A stretch of 64,000 nucleotides of DNA from an uncultured bacterium (GTDB lineage: Bacteria; Myxococcota_A; Polyangia; Polyangiales; Houyiibacteriaceae). The first letter of the stretch is position 1. Each line of letters opens with the position of its first letter. Of this stretch, positions 1 through 9,414 are shown piece by piece. Location: assembly GCA_938024995.1 (NCBI GenBank), contig CALJDU010000006.1, forward strand, positions 225,399 to 289,398, read 5' to 3'. Under the pieces are notes generated by a model that was not told where the DNA came from, ran no database searches, and saw only the letters and a list, made by a program, of their open reading frames with translations. A program made the position numbers and the translations under genes.

Positions 1-40
1 GCTTTTTTGACGGCGTGTCGGATATTGAGGACCACAGAGC

Positions 41-1612
41 GTGGCGGAAGCGCAGATTCAGGCTGAACAACGCGCGTGGCGGCGGCCGAGTCTGGGTTGG
101 GCGACCCAACTGTTCGGGGGCCTGCTCCTCTCGTTGAGCCTCGCGATTGGATGCTCACAGGGCCCGATGAGCGACACCGCGCTCCTCAAGTTGAACGGCG
201 TGACGCAGTCCGAGCTCTCGCCGGGTTTGCCGCTCGTTATCTACGGGACCGGGCTCCCAGCGGGTCGAGAGGGGACGGTGACCCTCACGGGTTTGGTGCA
301 TCGACCCGGTCATGAGCCGCTTGAGATCACGACGCAGCTCGACGCCAAGGCCACACACAGCGATCGCGTCGAGGCGGAGATCAACGAGGCCACGCTGATG
401 CGTCTCGGCGGACGCGGGACGTTCCGAGGTGAGGCGCGCGTGACCTTCCGGAGCCGCGACGAGCGGACCACGGTGTCAGGAGACATCGACGGCCTGGAGC
501 TGGATCTGCTCCCGAGCCGGGTGGCGGGCGTGCACGACTTGGAGCGGCGCGCGTACGAAGCGCTCGGGAAGCTCGGCATCGAGATCCTGGAGGACGCGCC
601 GATCGGCGAGGGCCTGGTCGTCGCGACCGCGGACGCGAGCACGGGTCTCGTCGAAGGCGACCGCATCCTCGCGCTCGGCGATGTTCACATCGACACCATC
701 GCCGACTTCGTCCCGCGTCCGAGCGATCGCGTCGTTACGCTTCGCGTCGCGCGCGAGGGGATCAGCGGCGTGACCGACGTGGAGCTGTCGCTGGATCGCG
801 CGGCGACCTTGACTCGCGTGCGACCGTTGCCTGTACCTCCGCTCTTCCTCGCGATCGCGTTCGTGATCGTCTTTTGCTTCCTCGCTCCATCGGCGCGCGT
901 GTTCGACACCCTCGCGCGTGTCCGCGGACCCGGCTCTTTAAGGCAGACGTTGGCGGTCCTGGTGGCGACGATCGTCGCGAGCGCGACGTTCGTCTTGGCG
1001 CTCTCCCAGGTCCCGATCGTTTTCGTGGTCGCGTTCGCTCTCGCGTGCAGCCTCCTCGTGGGGAAGACGAAACGCGGAACGCTCGCGCGCCTCGAGGTGC
1101 CGGCCGTGCTCACGTTGATCGCGATGTTGATGCTGACCGAGAACGGCCCAGAGAGCGTCGCGCTCAAGCCGTGGACCTGGCCCGCGCTGACCAACCCGAT
1201 CGCCCTCGCCGCGTTCCTCGTTTATGTGCTCTCTCTCGGGCGGGAGCCGATCACATCGTCTTGGCCACGTCGCGTGCTCGCGGAGCTACGTGTTCAGGCG
1301 CTCGTCGTAGCAGGGGTCGCTGTGTTCCTCGGGCCGCCCGATCTCGTTCGTGATGGCCTGCTCCCGACGAGCGCGATTGTCTTTGGCCTCCAGTGCGTCG
1401 CGCTCCGCGCGATCGGTAACGCGCCGCATCGGTACCCGCTCGCGCCGCTCGCGGTCGCGATTTGCGGACTTTCCTTCGCGTGGACCTCGGTCGATCTCCC
1501 AAAGACCGTGGTCGAGCTGGGACCGGTCGCTGCGCTGGGGGTGATGCTCGCGTTCGTCTTCGCCCTGGTGCGACGCGGTCAGGCGCCGGTTCTCGTCACG
1601 CGTGATCTCTAG
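41..1612 (+). CDS. PDZ-domain membrane lipoprotein
   Basis: A 523-aa envelope protein of unrecognised specific function. The N-terminus has a basic/hydrophobic export signal ending in a plausible lipobox (LAIGC, Cys38). A middle region at about residues 170-245 reads as a PDZ domain (a GLVEGDRILALG segment typical of the carboxylate-binding/core strands). The C-terminal half (about 266-505) is a series of hydrophobic segments, probably seven or eight membrane helices. PDZ domains usually bind C-terminal peptides in the periplasm, but no protease domain is visible. The helical part has a faint look of complex I subunit H (a WPALTNP stretch) but lacks enough conserved residues to claim it. The start is a GTG at 41. 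Little upstream sequence is visible, so a different start cannot be excluded. Confidence 0.8.
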   Translation: MAEAQIQAEQRAWRRPSLGWATQLFGGLLLSLSLAIGCSQGPMSDTALLKLNGVTQSELSPGLPLVIYGTGLPAGREGTVTLTGLVHRPGHEPLEITTQLDAKATHSDRVEAEINEATLMRLGGRGTFRGEARVTFRSRDERTTVSGDIDGLELDLLPSRVAGVHDLERRAYEALGKLGIEILEDAPIGEGLVVATADASTGLVEGDRILALGDVHIDTIADFVPRPSDRVVTLRVAREGISGVTDVELSLDRAATLTRVRPLPVPPLFLAIAFVIVFCFLAPSARVFDTLARVRGPGSLRQTLAVLVATIVASATFVLALSQVPIVFVVAFALACSLLVGKTKRGTLARLEVPAVLTLIAMLMLTENGPESVALKPWTWPALTNPIALAAFLVYVLSLGREPITSSWPRRVLAELRVQALVVAGVAVFLGPPDLVRDGLLPTSAIVFGLQCVALRAIGNAPHRYPLAPLAVAICGLSFAWTSVDLPKTVVELGPVAALGVMLAFVFALVRRGQAPVLVTRDL

Positions 1613-1672
1613 CGCGCGTGATCTCTGAGCGAACGGCTGCAAGCGCGCGACGGGATTTGGGATCCTCCGAAC

Positions 1673-2791
1673 ATGGCGCGCGTCTTCTTCTTGCTCACGC
1701 TCCTCCTCGCGGTCGCGTGCGGCGCCCGGTCTGAATTGAACTCGCCGAGCGGGCGAGACAGCGGCGTCGATACAGAGACGCCCGACACCTTCGGCGACGC
1801 TGCCCCGGATACGTTCGAGGATCCGATCGACCCGATGCCCGACACCTTCGCCGACGTTGCGCCGGATATCGCGCCGGACGTCGAGCCGGATGTCACGCCG
1901 GACGTCGCGCCGGACGTCACGCCGGATGTCGCGCCGGACGTTCCCGCAGACACCAGCGTCGAGATCACCGGCTACTGCCCGACGTTCGAGGACTTCGGCT
2001 TCGACCCCGGAGTGGAAGAAGAGTGTCCTGATCGTTGTCGCGCGCAGCCTCGTGAGCGTGACGTTTGCGACGGCGCGACGCGGGTCGAGGCGGGGACCGT
2101 TCTTGAAGACACCACCTGGTCGGGACGTATCTGCGCTGAGGGTCAGGTCGGGATCTTGCGTGGGGTCACGCTCACGGTCGCGGCCGGGACCGAGGTCTAC
2201 TTCGGACGAGGCGCTTCGATCCGCGTCGAGGGAACGCTGCGGGTCGAGGGAACCGCGGACGCCATCGTTCGCATGAGCTCCAGTCTGGAGATGCCGCGCG
2301 TCAACGCCTGGTCGGGCATCAACGTCCAGCTCTCCGAAGGCGGTCGCGCATACCTCGACTACGCGATCGTTGAGTTCGCGTCGTACGGAATCGCGACGTG
2401 GGAGAGCGACCCCTTCACGACCGTCGGCGAAGAGATCACGGTCGAGGCGCGCCACACGCTCTTCCAACACAACGGGATCGCGGCGGCGCCGGACGACAAC
2501 TCACGCGTGACGTTGAGCACTGTCGTGTGCAACCGCGAGGGGATCTGGGTCGCGTCGGAAGATGAGCCGGTGCAGGACATCATCAACAACAACATCTGCG
2601 ACAACATCGAAGCGGGAATGGTCGCGCTCCAAGATCACGCGAACGCGCGCGACACATACTGGTGCGCCACCACCTTCGACGCGATCCATGAACAGATCCG
2701 TGATGAGCGCGATGACGTGGCGCTGGGCGGCTTGATCGAGATCGAGCCGTGGCGCATGACACCGGTGCCCGATGCGCCAGCGCTGCCCTAG
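1673..2791 (+). CDS. Asp/Pro-rich lipoprotein with beta-helix-like domain
   Basis: A 372-aa predicted lipoprotein. An ATG start is followed by a short hydrophobic signal and a lipobox (LAVAC, Cys16). Residues about 24-95 are a low-complexity linker of repeated DVAPDV/DVTPDV units, a common spacer in myxobacterial surface lipoproteins. The remaining part (about 130-360) has the short beta-strand rhythm and GTLRVEGTADAIVRM-type turns of a right-handed parallel beta-helix (pectate-lyase-like fold). Several cysteines (CPTFEDF, CPDRCRAQ) could form disulfides. No catalytic residues are assigned, so a binding or adhesive role on the cell surface is a guess. It lies 60 bp after the PDZ gene in the same direction and may share its transcript. 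Confidence 0.8.
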   Translation: MARVFFLLTLLLAVACGARSELNSPSGRDSGVDTETPDTFGDAAPDTFEDPIDPMPDTFADVAPDIAPDVEPDVTPDVAPDVTPDVAPDVPADTSVEITGYCPTFEDFGFDPGVEEECPDRCRAQPRERDVCDGATRVEAGTVLEDTTWSGRICAEGQVGILRGVTLTVAAGTEVYFGRGASIRVEGTLRVEGTADAIVRMSSSLEMPRVNAWSGINVQLSEGGRAYLDYAIVEFASYGIATWESDPFTTVGEEITVEARHTLFQHNGIAAAPDDNSRVTLSTVVCNREGIWVASEDEPVQDIINNNICDNIEAGMVALQDHANARDTYWCATTFDAIHEQIRDERDDVALGGLIEIEPWRMTPVPDAPALP

Positions 2792-2904
2792 CGCGAGTTC
2801 AAGTTCAGCTCAGCGCGTTCAGCTCAGCGAGTTCAGCTCAGCGCGAGTTCAGCTCAGCGAGAGTTCAGCTCTGCGCGAGTTCAGCTCAGCGCGTTCAAGC
2901 TCAG
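2792..2904. repeat. short tandem repeat between convergent genes
   Basis: About seven copies of a 13-17 bp unit with core GTTCAGCTCAGCG fill exactly the space between the stop codon of the beta-helix lipoprotein gene and the stop codon of the opposing phosphoesterase gene. Copies differ by one or two bases and by one to three extra bases at the junctions. Such an array could act as a bidirectional transcription block or be a slipped-strand hot spot. No function is demonstrated. Confidence 0.85.
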
Positions 2905-3638
2905 ACGCCGATGAAGAGGCGGTGACCGAAGTTCCGCTCAAGACGCGACTGGAAGATCTTTGTGGCTGCCGACTCGATGTCGTACTCGACGCGATGAAAC
3001 TCGAACCGTCGCTCGTCGGTATCGAAGACCGTGAAGCTCGCGCGGTTGTCGTAGTCGCGCGGCTGACCCACGGAGCCGACGCTTACGATGTACTTCTTGC
3101 CTTCTTCGAGTGTGAAGTCGCCGGAGGGCAGCTCGTCTACATCGTCTTCGCTCAACTCGAAGACCTTGCAGAGATGCGAGTGACCAATGAGCGTGATGTC
3201 GCCAAGCTCGTCCCACATCGCGAGGCACTCGCGCGCCTGCTCGGGCGCGAAGATGTACTCGAACTCCTGAAGGCGAAGGGGGGAGCCATGACAGAGGTGA
3301 AGCCCGATGTCGTTGAGCTCGTGCTTGTAGGGCAGACCCTTGAGCCACTCGATGTTGGCCTGCGAGAGGGTCGAGGCGTGAAGGTCGAGCGCCTGACGTG
3401 CCGCCTCGTAGTAGTACGAGTAGTCCATCCGGCCCGCGACCGCTGCGTCGTGGTTGCCGAGGATGGTCGCCTCGGTGACCTCGCGAACGATGTCCGCGCA
3501 CTCGTTGGGGCTCGCGCCGTAACCGACGACGTCGCCGAGACAGTAGAACGCATCTACTGACACCGACTTGTACGCCTCCATCACAGCCGAAAGGGCTTCG
3601 ATGTTGGCGTGGACATCACTGAAAATTCCGAGCCGCAT
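2901..3638 (-). CDS. calcineurin-like metallophosphoesterase (YfcE-like)
   Basis: A 245-aa cytosolic phosphoesterase of the calcineurin-like superfamily. All metal-binding blocks are present: D8-x-H10 near the N-terminus, GDVVGYG (Asp36), GNHD (residues 61-64), a later HGS and GHSH. The length and the GDVVGYGASPNEC segment match the small bacterial YfcE/MJ0936-type phosphodiesterases, which hydrolyse phosphodiester or phosphomonoester substrates with two divalent metals. The natural substrate cannot be told from sequence. The gene is convergent with the preceding lipoprotein gene and separated from it only by the short tandem repeat. Confidence 0.93.
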   Translation of the reverse strand: MRLGIFSDVHANIEALSAVMEAYKSVSVDAFYCLGDVVGYGASPNECADIVREVTEATILGNHDAAVAGRMDYSYYYEAARQALDLHASTLSQANIEWLKGLPYKHELNDIGLHLCHGSPLRLQEFEYIFAPEQARECLAMWDELGDITLIGHSHLCKVFELSEDDVDELPSGDFTLEEGKKYIVSVGSVGQPRDYDNRASFTVFDTDERRFEFHRVEYDIESAATKIFQSRLERNFGHRLFIGV

Positions 3639-3724
3639 CGCCAGTGAGAACCTACGGGGGGAGCGGCTGGTTGTCTACCACTTGTGGATAAGCGGATGAA
3701 AATTCCGCCCTTCGGTTTACGCGA

Positions 3725-6442
3725 TCAACGATCAGTGGTGTTGACGGTCTGCGCGCTCACAAAGCGTCGCGCGAAGTCGAACGTTTGTGACGCTTCATCC
3801 GCGTCACGCTCACTCATCACAACTTCGACGTGGCGCTTTGAAGCCTCTTGTTGCGAGAACGCCGAGGTCGCGACCCGCGCGACATGAGTGTTCCCGTCGC
3901 GCTGCATCTTCTCGATCGGCTCAACAAAACCAGCGATCATGAGATGCGCGAGCGTGTACGCAAAGCGGCTTTCGTCGGTGTTTGGCGACTTGAGCGCCCG
4001 CGCGATGGGTCGGAGCGCACCTGAGCCAAAGCGCGCGAGATTTCTCGCAACATCTTCCCAAAGATCGGTCGTCTCTGACTGAAGAAGCTGCACCAGTGGC
4101 GTGATCGCGCGGCGCAGCGTGAGCTCGCCGAGCGCCAAGACCGCGGTGTGGCGGACGTAAGCCTTTCGGGCGGAGAGCATGTCGATGAGGGCGTCTCCCG
4201 CAGGCTCGCCCACCTCGATCACGCCGGCGATCACCTCGAGCAGCGCCTCTTCCTCAAGAGTTCGGGCGGCGCGTAAGGCGGCTGAGATCCCCTCCGGGGT
4301 CGCGCCCTTGATCAACGCGAGCGCGATCGCCTTCTTCTTCGACGGATGCGTCAGGAGCGTCAGCTGCTCCTCGGCGGAGAGCGCGTCGTGATCGATCTCG
4401 TCTTTGGCTTCCTCGTTGACCGCGTTCCACGCCAAGAGGTGCAGCTTCGTTGGCAGGACCACTTCGTGTTGGGTCGCGAGCTTGAGCAAGGAGGACCAGT
4501 TGCGCTTGATCTGCTTGGCGGTGAGCGGCTCGTGGTCGGCATCGCGAAACGCCTCAAAGAGGCTCGTGATCACTTCGTCACTGCTCTCGGCGTTCTCCGG
4601 AAGGATCCGCGGAAGGAGCGCCTCGCCGATCGCGATCCCGTGGTCCTTGGCGAGCGAGAGCGTGCTGGTGATGACCGCGTCGACCTCGGTCTTCGGAATG
4701 CTCAACGCGAAGAGCGCGAGGTCCAGCTTCGCGGGGACCCAGCGATCCAGTTCTTCCACACGTGTCATGACGTCGGCGATGGTCGCGTCGTCACCGATCG
4801 GGGCGAAGGGGTGCTTGTTGATCCGCACGGGCGGCGGCGCGGCGAGCGCTCGCTCCATCGCGGTCGCTGCGTCGATCCCGGTCGGCGCCTGACGCTTCGC
4901 GCGCTCAATGATGAGGTTGAGGTTCTCTTTGCGCGGGACGTCTTCGATGGTGAACTCACGCAAGAACTGACCGCTGGCGCCGAAGAGCCCAACGCGGACC
5001 GTGAAGTGGCGCTTCAGTGAGTTCAGCACGCGGAGGTCGAGGGCGGTCTTCGGATCGAGCGCGGCGCGGCGAACGTAGGGGCGACCCTCGGTGCTCCGGT
5101 CCACCAAAGCGAGAAGCGCGACCGGGTGACTCGAGACCGCGAGGTACTGAACGAGAAGCTCGACGCCGTCGGTGAAGACGTCTTCGCGGTCTTCTCCGGT
5201 GCGCGCGAAGAGCCACACATGCCCGTCGATCAACGAGGCGGCCATCTCCATGTGGGAGTCGCGCAGGAAGTGCGCGGGCGGCGGAACGGGAGCCCCAGCG
5301 TTGGGGCGACGCACGCGGTCGGTGCTCGGGAGGATCATGTCGACCGAGACGACCTGCGTCGGTTCTTCGCGCGGCTCGTCGTCGCGTGCTTCCTCAATCG
5401 CGTCCGCAGGGACATCCTCGAAGTCTTCCGCGTCGGCGTCTTCGAATTCGGCGTCGACGTCGTCACTCGGCTCTTCGAGCGCGGCCGCGGCCTCTTCGTC
5501 TGGCAATTCTTCAAGGTCGTCCGGCAGCTCTTCCAGTTCGGTGTCCGCGACGACCGAGGCGAGGGGAACGTGATCCACCGAGTCCAGCATGCTCAGCTCT
5601 TCGTCGTGAACGACCTCGGCCGAGGGGGGAGATACCTGAGGGAGCGGGAGCGTCGCGCTGAGGCTTGGGATCATGCCCGGAGACGACGCCACGCGGGTCT
5701 CCATGTTGCGCTCGCGTTCACGCATCGACAGCTCTCGGGTCTCGATCAAGCGCTCCCGCTCGAAGAGCGCCGCCCGTTCGGCCTCGAGCCGCTCGGAGAG
5801 CGCGCGCGCATCGTCTTCTTGGCTCAAGAGGGTCTGCGCGCGGGCCTTGATCCGAGCCTCGCGCTCGACAAGATCACGTTCGCGTCCGGCCAAAGCTTCG
5901 CTGGTGAGATTCGGGTCGCTCTTCTCGTCGAGGTAGCGCTTGAGCTCTTCGAAGCCGACCACGAGCCGCGCAGGCGCGACGTAGGCCGGCACGGGGTGCG
6001 CGGCGTCTTCTGCGATTCGCGTCAGCAACGCGGCGCGCTCGGTCAGCGCGCGGTGCCGGAGCGCCTTTGGCACGACGAGCGCAAACTTGAACGCGGCCGC
6101 GTCGTGAAAGACGAACGGAACCGCGAGCTCCTCACCGCCTTCAAAGCGATGCAGCCCGCCCGCGAGCGCTGGAGACCGCAGCTCGGGATCGCTGGTGACG
6201 TTCACCGCCACGTGGATCGCGATGGAGCGGATGTCTCCGCTCGGGACCGGGATCAGGACAGGCTCGGTACGGGTCTGTCCCGCGGCCCCGAGGTAAGGAA
6301 AGTTGGAAAGCGACTTCGACACCGCCGATCGGTACCACACCCGTAGGGCGGATCCAGTCGCCTCGTGTCGTTCTTGTCGATGGTGTCCGAAATTATCGAG
6401 AGCGGTCGTCGGCGCGGTTACCTCAACAGGACGAACGTCCAT
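3725..6442 (-). CDS. HEAT-repeat protein with coiled coil and acidic linker
   Basis: A 905-aa cytosolic protein without signal peptide. The N-terminal ~190 residues are a mixed alpha/beta domain that I do not recognise. Residues about 205-265 form a charged coiled coil (repeated ERER/ARAL heptads). Residues about 300-370 are a very acidic linker (strings of EELPDD and DAED). The C-terminal third has HEAT-like helical pairs, clearest near ARKAYVRHTAVLALGELTLRRAI and the following repeat. The architecture suggests a scaffold or adaptor rather than an enzyme. A gap of about 150 bp separates its start from the divergent lipoprotein gene downstream, so both promoters probably lie there. The function is unknown. 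Confidence 0.85.
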   Translation of the reverse strand: MDVRPVEVTAPTTALDNFGHHRQERHEATGSALRVWYRSAVSKSLSNFPYLGAAGQTRTEPVLIPVPSGDIRSIAIHVAVNVTSDPELRSPALAGGLHRFEGGEELAVPFVFHDAAAFKFALVVPKALRHRALTERAALLTRIAEDAAHPVPAYVAPARLVVGFEELKRYLDEKSDPNLTSEALAGRERDLVEREARIKARAQTLLSQEDDARALSERLEAERAALFERERLIETRELSMRERERNMETRVASSPGMIPSLSATLPLPQVSPPSAEVVHDEELSMLDSVDHVPLASVVADTELEELPDDLEELPDEEAAAALEEPSDDVDAEFEDADAEDFEDVPADAIEEARDDEPREEPTQVVSVDMILPSTDRVRRPNAGAPVPPPAHFLRDSHMEMAASLIDGHVWLFARTGEDREDVFTDGVELLVQYLAVSSHPVALLALVDRSTEGRPYVRRAALDPKTALDLRVLNSLKRHFTVRVGLFGASGQFLREFTIEDVPRKENLNLIIERAKRQAPTGIDAATAMERALAAPPPVRINKHPFAPIGDDATIADVMTRVEELDRWVPAKLDLALFALSIPKTEVDAVITSTLSLAKDHGIAIGEALLPRILPENAESSDEVITSLFEAFRDADHEPLTAKQIKRNWSSLLKLATQHEVVLPTKLHLLAWNAVNEEAKDEIDHDALSAEEQLTLLTHPSKKKAIALALIKGATPEGISAALRAARTLEEEALLEVIAGVIEVGEPAGDALIDMLSARKAYVRHTAVLALGELTLRRAITPLVQLLQSETTDLWEDVARNLARFGSGALRPIARALKSPNTDESRFAYTLAHLMIAGFVEPIEKMQRDGNTHVARVATSAFSQQEASKRHVEVVMSERDADEASQTFDFARRFVSAQTVNTTDR

Positions 6443-6592
6443 TGGGTGATGGGGATGCGCCTTCGCTCAAAGGGTAAAGCCCGCCCAAGAACGCAGCCTA
6501 CCGGCCGAACCGATTGGACAGTGGTCTGACACCTCTTCGCATCGTCCCAGAGGGTCAGCGTCGTTATTCAGCTCTCAACAACGAAGGAGGTC

Positions 6593-8632
6593 GTGTTGGA
6601 CAAGTTGCGACGAAGCTGTGTGTTGATTGGTTTGGTGACGGTGATGATCGCCGGAGGCTGTGGGGATGACGACGACGGAGGTACCGATAGCGGTACCGAC
6701 AGCGGCGGGATGGATGGCGGAGGGACCGACGGTGGCGGGACCGATGGCGGTACTGACGGCGGTACCGACGGCGGCGGAGGAATCGACACCGGTGACTTCG
6801 TCGACCACCCGATCGTCATCTTGGAAGGCGCGGAAGAGATCGCGGCCGGCGCGACCACCGCGCCGCTCGAGCAGAGCGCGATCCCGCCCTACAGCATGGG
6901 CATCCAGGACTTCACGATCCGCAACCGGGGCGCCGCCGCGGTCACGATTGACTCCATCACGATCACCGGCATCGCGCCGAGTGAAGACTACGAGTGGAAC
7001 ATCAACCGCCCCGGCACCTCGACGCGCGATGTGTTGGTCGTGAGCGGCGAGACGATCGCGCCGGACGGCGGCTTCACGTTCGGTACGTTCTTCTTCCCGA
7101 TCGCGTCGGGGCCTCGCTCTGCACGGGTGACGGTGACGTATGACGGCGGCGTCGAGTACGCCTTCCGGCTCGACGGCCGCGGTCGTGACAACGCGACGCT
7201 CAGCCCGGTCGTGACGACTGAGATGGACCGGCTCTACAGCAAGCGCCCGGTCACCTCGCTGGTCGGCGGCATGGTCGCGGATGACGCGGGCAACATGATC
7301 GTCTCGCAGAACGTCAACGAGTGGAGCGACACGTTCTCCGAGAACATCTCGCTCTTCCGCGTCAACAACGACGGTTCGCTCGCGTGGGCCAAGGAGTGGT
7401 CCGAAGAGTTCGAGCAGCTCCAGCCCGATCCCGGCCAGAACGCGGAGTCTGGCGGCGGTGCCGACTCGATCGTGATGTCGCCCGAGGGGCACACCTACTT
7501 CGTCGGCCGGCGCTCTCAGGAGCGCTTCAACAGCACCTTCCAAGCGCTCGTCGCGCGGGTCGACTCGGCGACAGGCGACATGGTTTGGGCGAGCGGTATC
7601 ACCAAGAGCGCGGACGCGATCCCGCCGCGCGCGACGGACTCTCTTCAGGCCTACGCGGTCGACGCCAGCCTCCCGCTTCGTGTCGTCGTGACCGGTCAGG
7701 TCGCGGACAATGACGGCGTGCTCCTCGCCGCAGTCGGTAAGAACGAGGGTGAAGACCTCTGGGCCTTCGCGCTCAACATCGTCCCCGGTACCGTCGATCG
7801 TGGGTTCGCGATCGTGACCGACGGGGACAACAACACTTTCATCGGCGGGAGCTCTGGGAGCGTCGGCTTCTTGATGAAGGTGACCGGCCTCGAGGTGGAT
7901 GACCCGAACGTTGAGTGGACCCGTTTCATCAACATCGGCTTCGGGAGCTGGATTAACTCGCTCGCGGTCGACGGCGAAGGCGGCGTGTACGCCACGCTCG
8001 ATGTGCGCGGGCTCCCGACCCAGTTCGCGGTCGGTCGTTTCGCCGCAGACGGCTCGACGATGTGGGCCAAGGTTTGGGATGGCGCCAACGACGGCGACAA
8101 CAACAACGTCTACGTTGTCCGGAACATCGGCGACAGCGTCTACGTCGGCGGGCGCATCGCGCTTCAGCCGTTCGACACGCAGATGGGCGAGGGCTTCTTG
8201 CTCAACCTGAGCCCGATGGGCGACTACAACTGGGCCTCGTTCTACTACACCGGTAAGGGCACCGAAGAGGTGAACGAGCACCGCGTGAAGGGGATCGCCG
8301 CGCGTGGTGATGGCGTCTCCGTGCTCTCCGCTGCGTTCGCCGGATCGAACAACGGAAACCACTACCGCGGGCGCTGGTACCAAGCCAACGACGACGTCCT
8401 GACGCTCCCCGGAGGTGACGGATCGATGCGGCATGGGGACTTCGAGTTCTCCAACACCCTGACCGATTCGCCCACGCTGACCGGGCTCCGCGACCATCGC
8501 GTTCACCCGATCGACACCACGACGATCTGGCAGGACGCGCCGACCGACGCGGTCCTCGACGATCCGGCGGAGCGCGAGGGCAACAACGGCCGCGGTTACG
8601 CGTTCGTCGAGCACCTGGCGATCACGCCCTGA
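6593..8632 (+). CDS. beta-propeller-type surface lipoprotein
   Basis: A 679-aa predicted lipoprotein. A strong AAGGAGG Shine-Dalgarno sits immediately before the start region. GTG 6593 is only 2-3 nt from it, so the in-frame TTG codons at 6596 or 6605 are equally plausible starts. The signal ends in a lipobox (IAGGC) followed by an Asp/Gly/Thr-rich tether (repeats of GTDGG). Residues about 85-205 resemble a choice-of-anchor/Ig-like strand domain (IRNRGAAAVTIDSITI). The remainder repeats a pattern of GGxxxxG, AKxW and DxxGN motifs every 45-60 residues, as in SBBP or PQQ-type beta-propellers. No catalytic function is inferred. The terminator immediately downstream closes the unit. Confidence 0.87.
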   Translation: MLDKLRRSCVLIGLVTVMIAGGCGDDDDGGTDSGTDSGGMDGGGTDGGGTDGGTDGGTDGGGGIDTGDFVDHPIVILEGAEEIAAGATTAPLEQSAIPPYSMGIQDFTIRNRGAAAVTIDSITITGIAPSEDYEWNINRPGTSTRDVLVVSGETIAPDGGFTFGTFFFPIASGPRSARVTVTYDGGVEYAFRLDGRGRDNATLSPVVTTEMDRLYSKRPVTSLVGGMVADDAGNMIVSQNVNEWSDTFSENISLFRVNNDGSLAWAKEWSEEFEQLQPDPGQNAESGGGADSIVMSPEGHTYFVGRRSQERFNSTFQALVARVDSATGDMVWASGITKSADAIPPRATDSLQAYAVDASLPLRVVVTGQVADNDGVLLAAVGKNEGEDLWAFALNIVPGTVDRGFAIVTDGDNNTFIGGSSGSVGFLMKVTGLEVDDPNVEWTRFINIGFGSWINSLAVDGEGGVYATLDVRGLPTQFAVGRFAADGSTMWAKVWDGANDGDNNNVYVVRNIGDSVYVGGRIALQPFDTQMGEGFLLNLSPMGDYNWASFYYTGKGTEEVNEHRVKGIAARGDGVSVLSAAFAGSNNGNHYRGRWYQANDDVLTLPGGDGSMRHGDFEFSNTLTDSPTLTGLRDHRVHPIDTTTIWQDAPTDAVLDDPAEREGNNGRGYAFVEHLAITP

Positions 8633-8653
8633 GCGCGTGAACCACAGAAGAAG

Positions 8654-8684
8654 AAGGCGGGCTTTGGGCTCGCCTTTCTCTTTT
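8654..8684 (+). terminator. Rho-independent terminator
   Basis: AAGGCG pairs with CGCCTT around an 11-nt loop and is followed by TCTCTTTT. It lies 20 bp after the lipoprotein stop codon. Its position also argues that the next gene starts downstream of it rather than at 8637. Confidence 0.75.
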
Positions 8685-8750
8685 GGGGGACTCCTTCTCT
8701 CGTCCAGGGAACTTTACGTGCCGGATCGCGCTCCGTATTCTCCCGCGCGC

Positions 8751-9389
8751 ATGGAAGACGAAAACGGCAGCGACAACGTGCTCGTCGACGAGGTCGCGCT
8801 GAGCGACGCTCCAGAGGTCGTTCGGGATCTGGCCGCCGCGTGCGTCACGGCGGTCGAGCGCGCGGTCGGAGTCGCCCTCGACTACACGCAAGACACGCTC
8901 CCGATCCTCGACCACTACTTCCGCACCATGGAGGTCGGCGAAGGCGAGGACGACGAGGTGCTCTCGTTGATGGCGCCGATCTGCGGCGCGTACTTCGGCG
9001 AGGTCGTGCGACGTGACCTCGGGATGGAGTGGCACGTCCCGAGCGATGAGTACCTCGGCTGGCGCCTTGAGCATCGAGGATGCTTCTTGTGGTTCAACCC
9101 GATCGGCGCCGCCATCGAGGGGCTCGTGAACGGAGAAGCGGCGGGCTGGAACGGCCACCTTCATATGCTCGACCGCGACAAAGAAACCGTGCGCGGCGCG
9201 CTGGACGGGCTTGGAGACGTTCGCGCGGAGGACTACTTCCGCTTGGCCGTGCGCTACGAGGTGCTGCAGACGGCGATCGAGAGCATGATGCGGGCCGCGC
9301 CTCGCGACAAGCCCAGCGCTTTCGCGAGCGATGTCTACGCCGCCACGATCGCGACCGAAGCGGCGCGCGAAGGCGCGACGGAAGCCTGA
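8751..9389 (+). CDS. conserved-looking hypothetical protein
   Basis: A 212-aa soluble acidic protein. I place the start at ATG 8751 (MEDENGSDN) rather than the upstream in-frame ATG at 8637, because the intervening sequence contains a terminator hairpin and encodes an Arg/Ser-rich stretch unlike the rest. The body is mostly helical with conserved-looking Trp and Gly residues (GMEWHVPSDEYLGWRLEH, WFNPIGAA, GWNGHLHML). I recognise no domain family and no membrane segment. It is 25 bp upstream of the bestrophin-like gene in the same orientation and probably cotranscribed with it. Confidence 0.8.
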   Translation: MEDENGSDNVLVDEVALSDAPEVVRDLAAACVTAVERAVGVALDYTQDTLPILDHYFRTMEVGEGEDDEVLSLMAPICGAYFGEVVRRDLGMEWHVPSDEYLGWRLEHRGCFLWFNPIGAAIEGLVNGEAAGWNGHLHMLDRDKETVRGALDGLGDVRAEDYFRLAVRYEVLQTAIESMMRAAPRDKPSAFASDVYAATIATEAAREGATEA

Positions 9390-9414
9390 ACAGAACAAGG
9401 AACGAACGAACGCG

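Noticed and set aside
6575..8614. A 679-codon open frame on the minus strand
   Set aside because: It mirrors the plus-strand lipoprotein gene, which has a strong ribosome-binding site, a lipobox and a terminator. The minus product is Arg/Asp/Val-rich with no recognisable motif.
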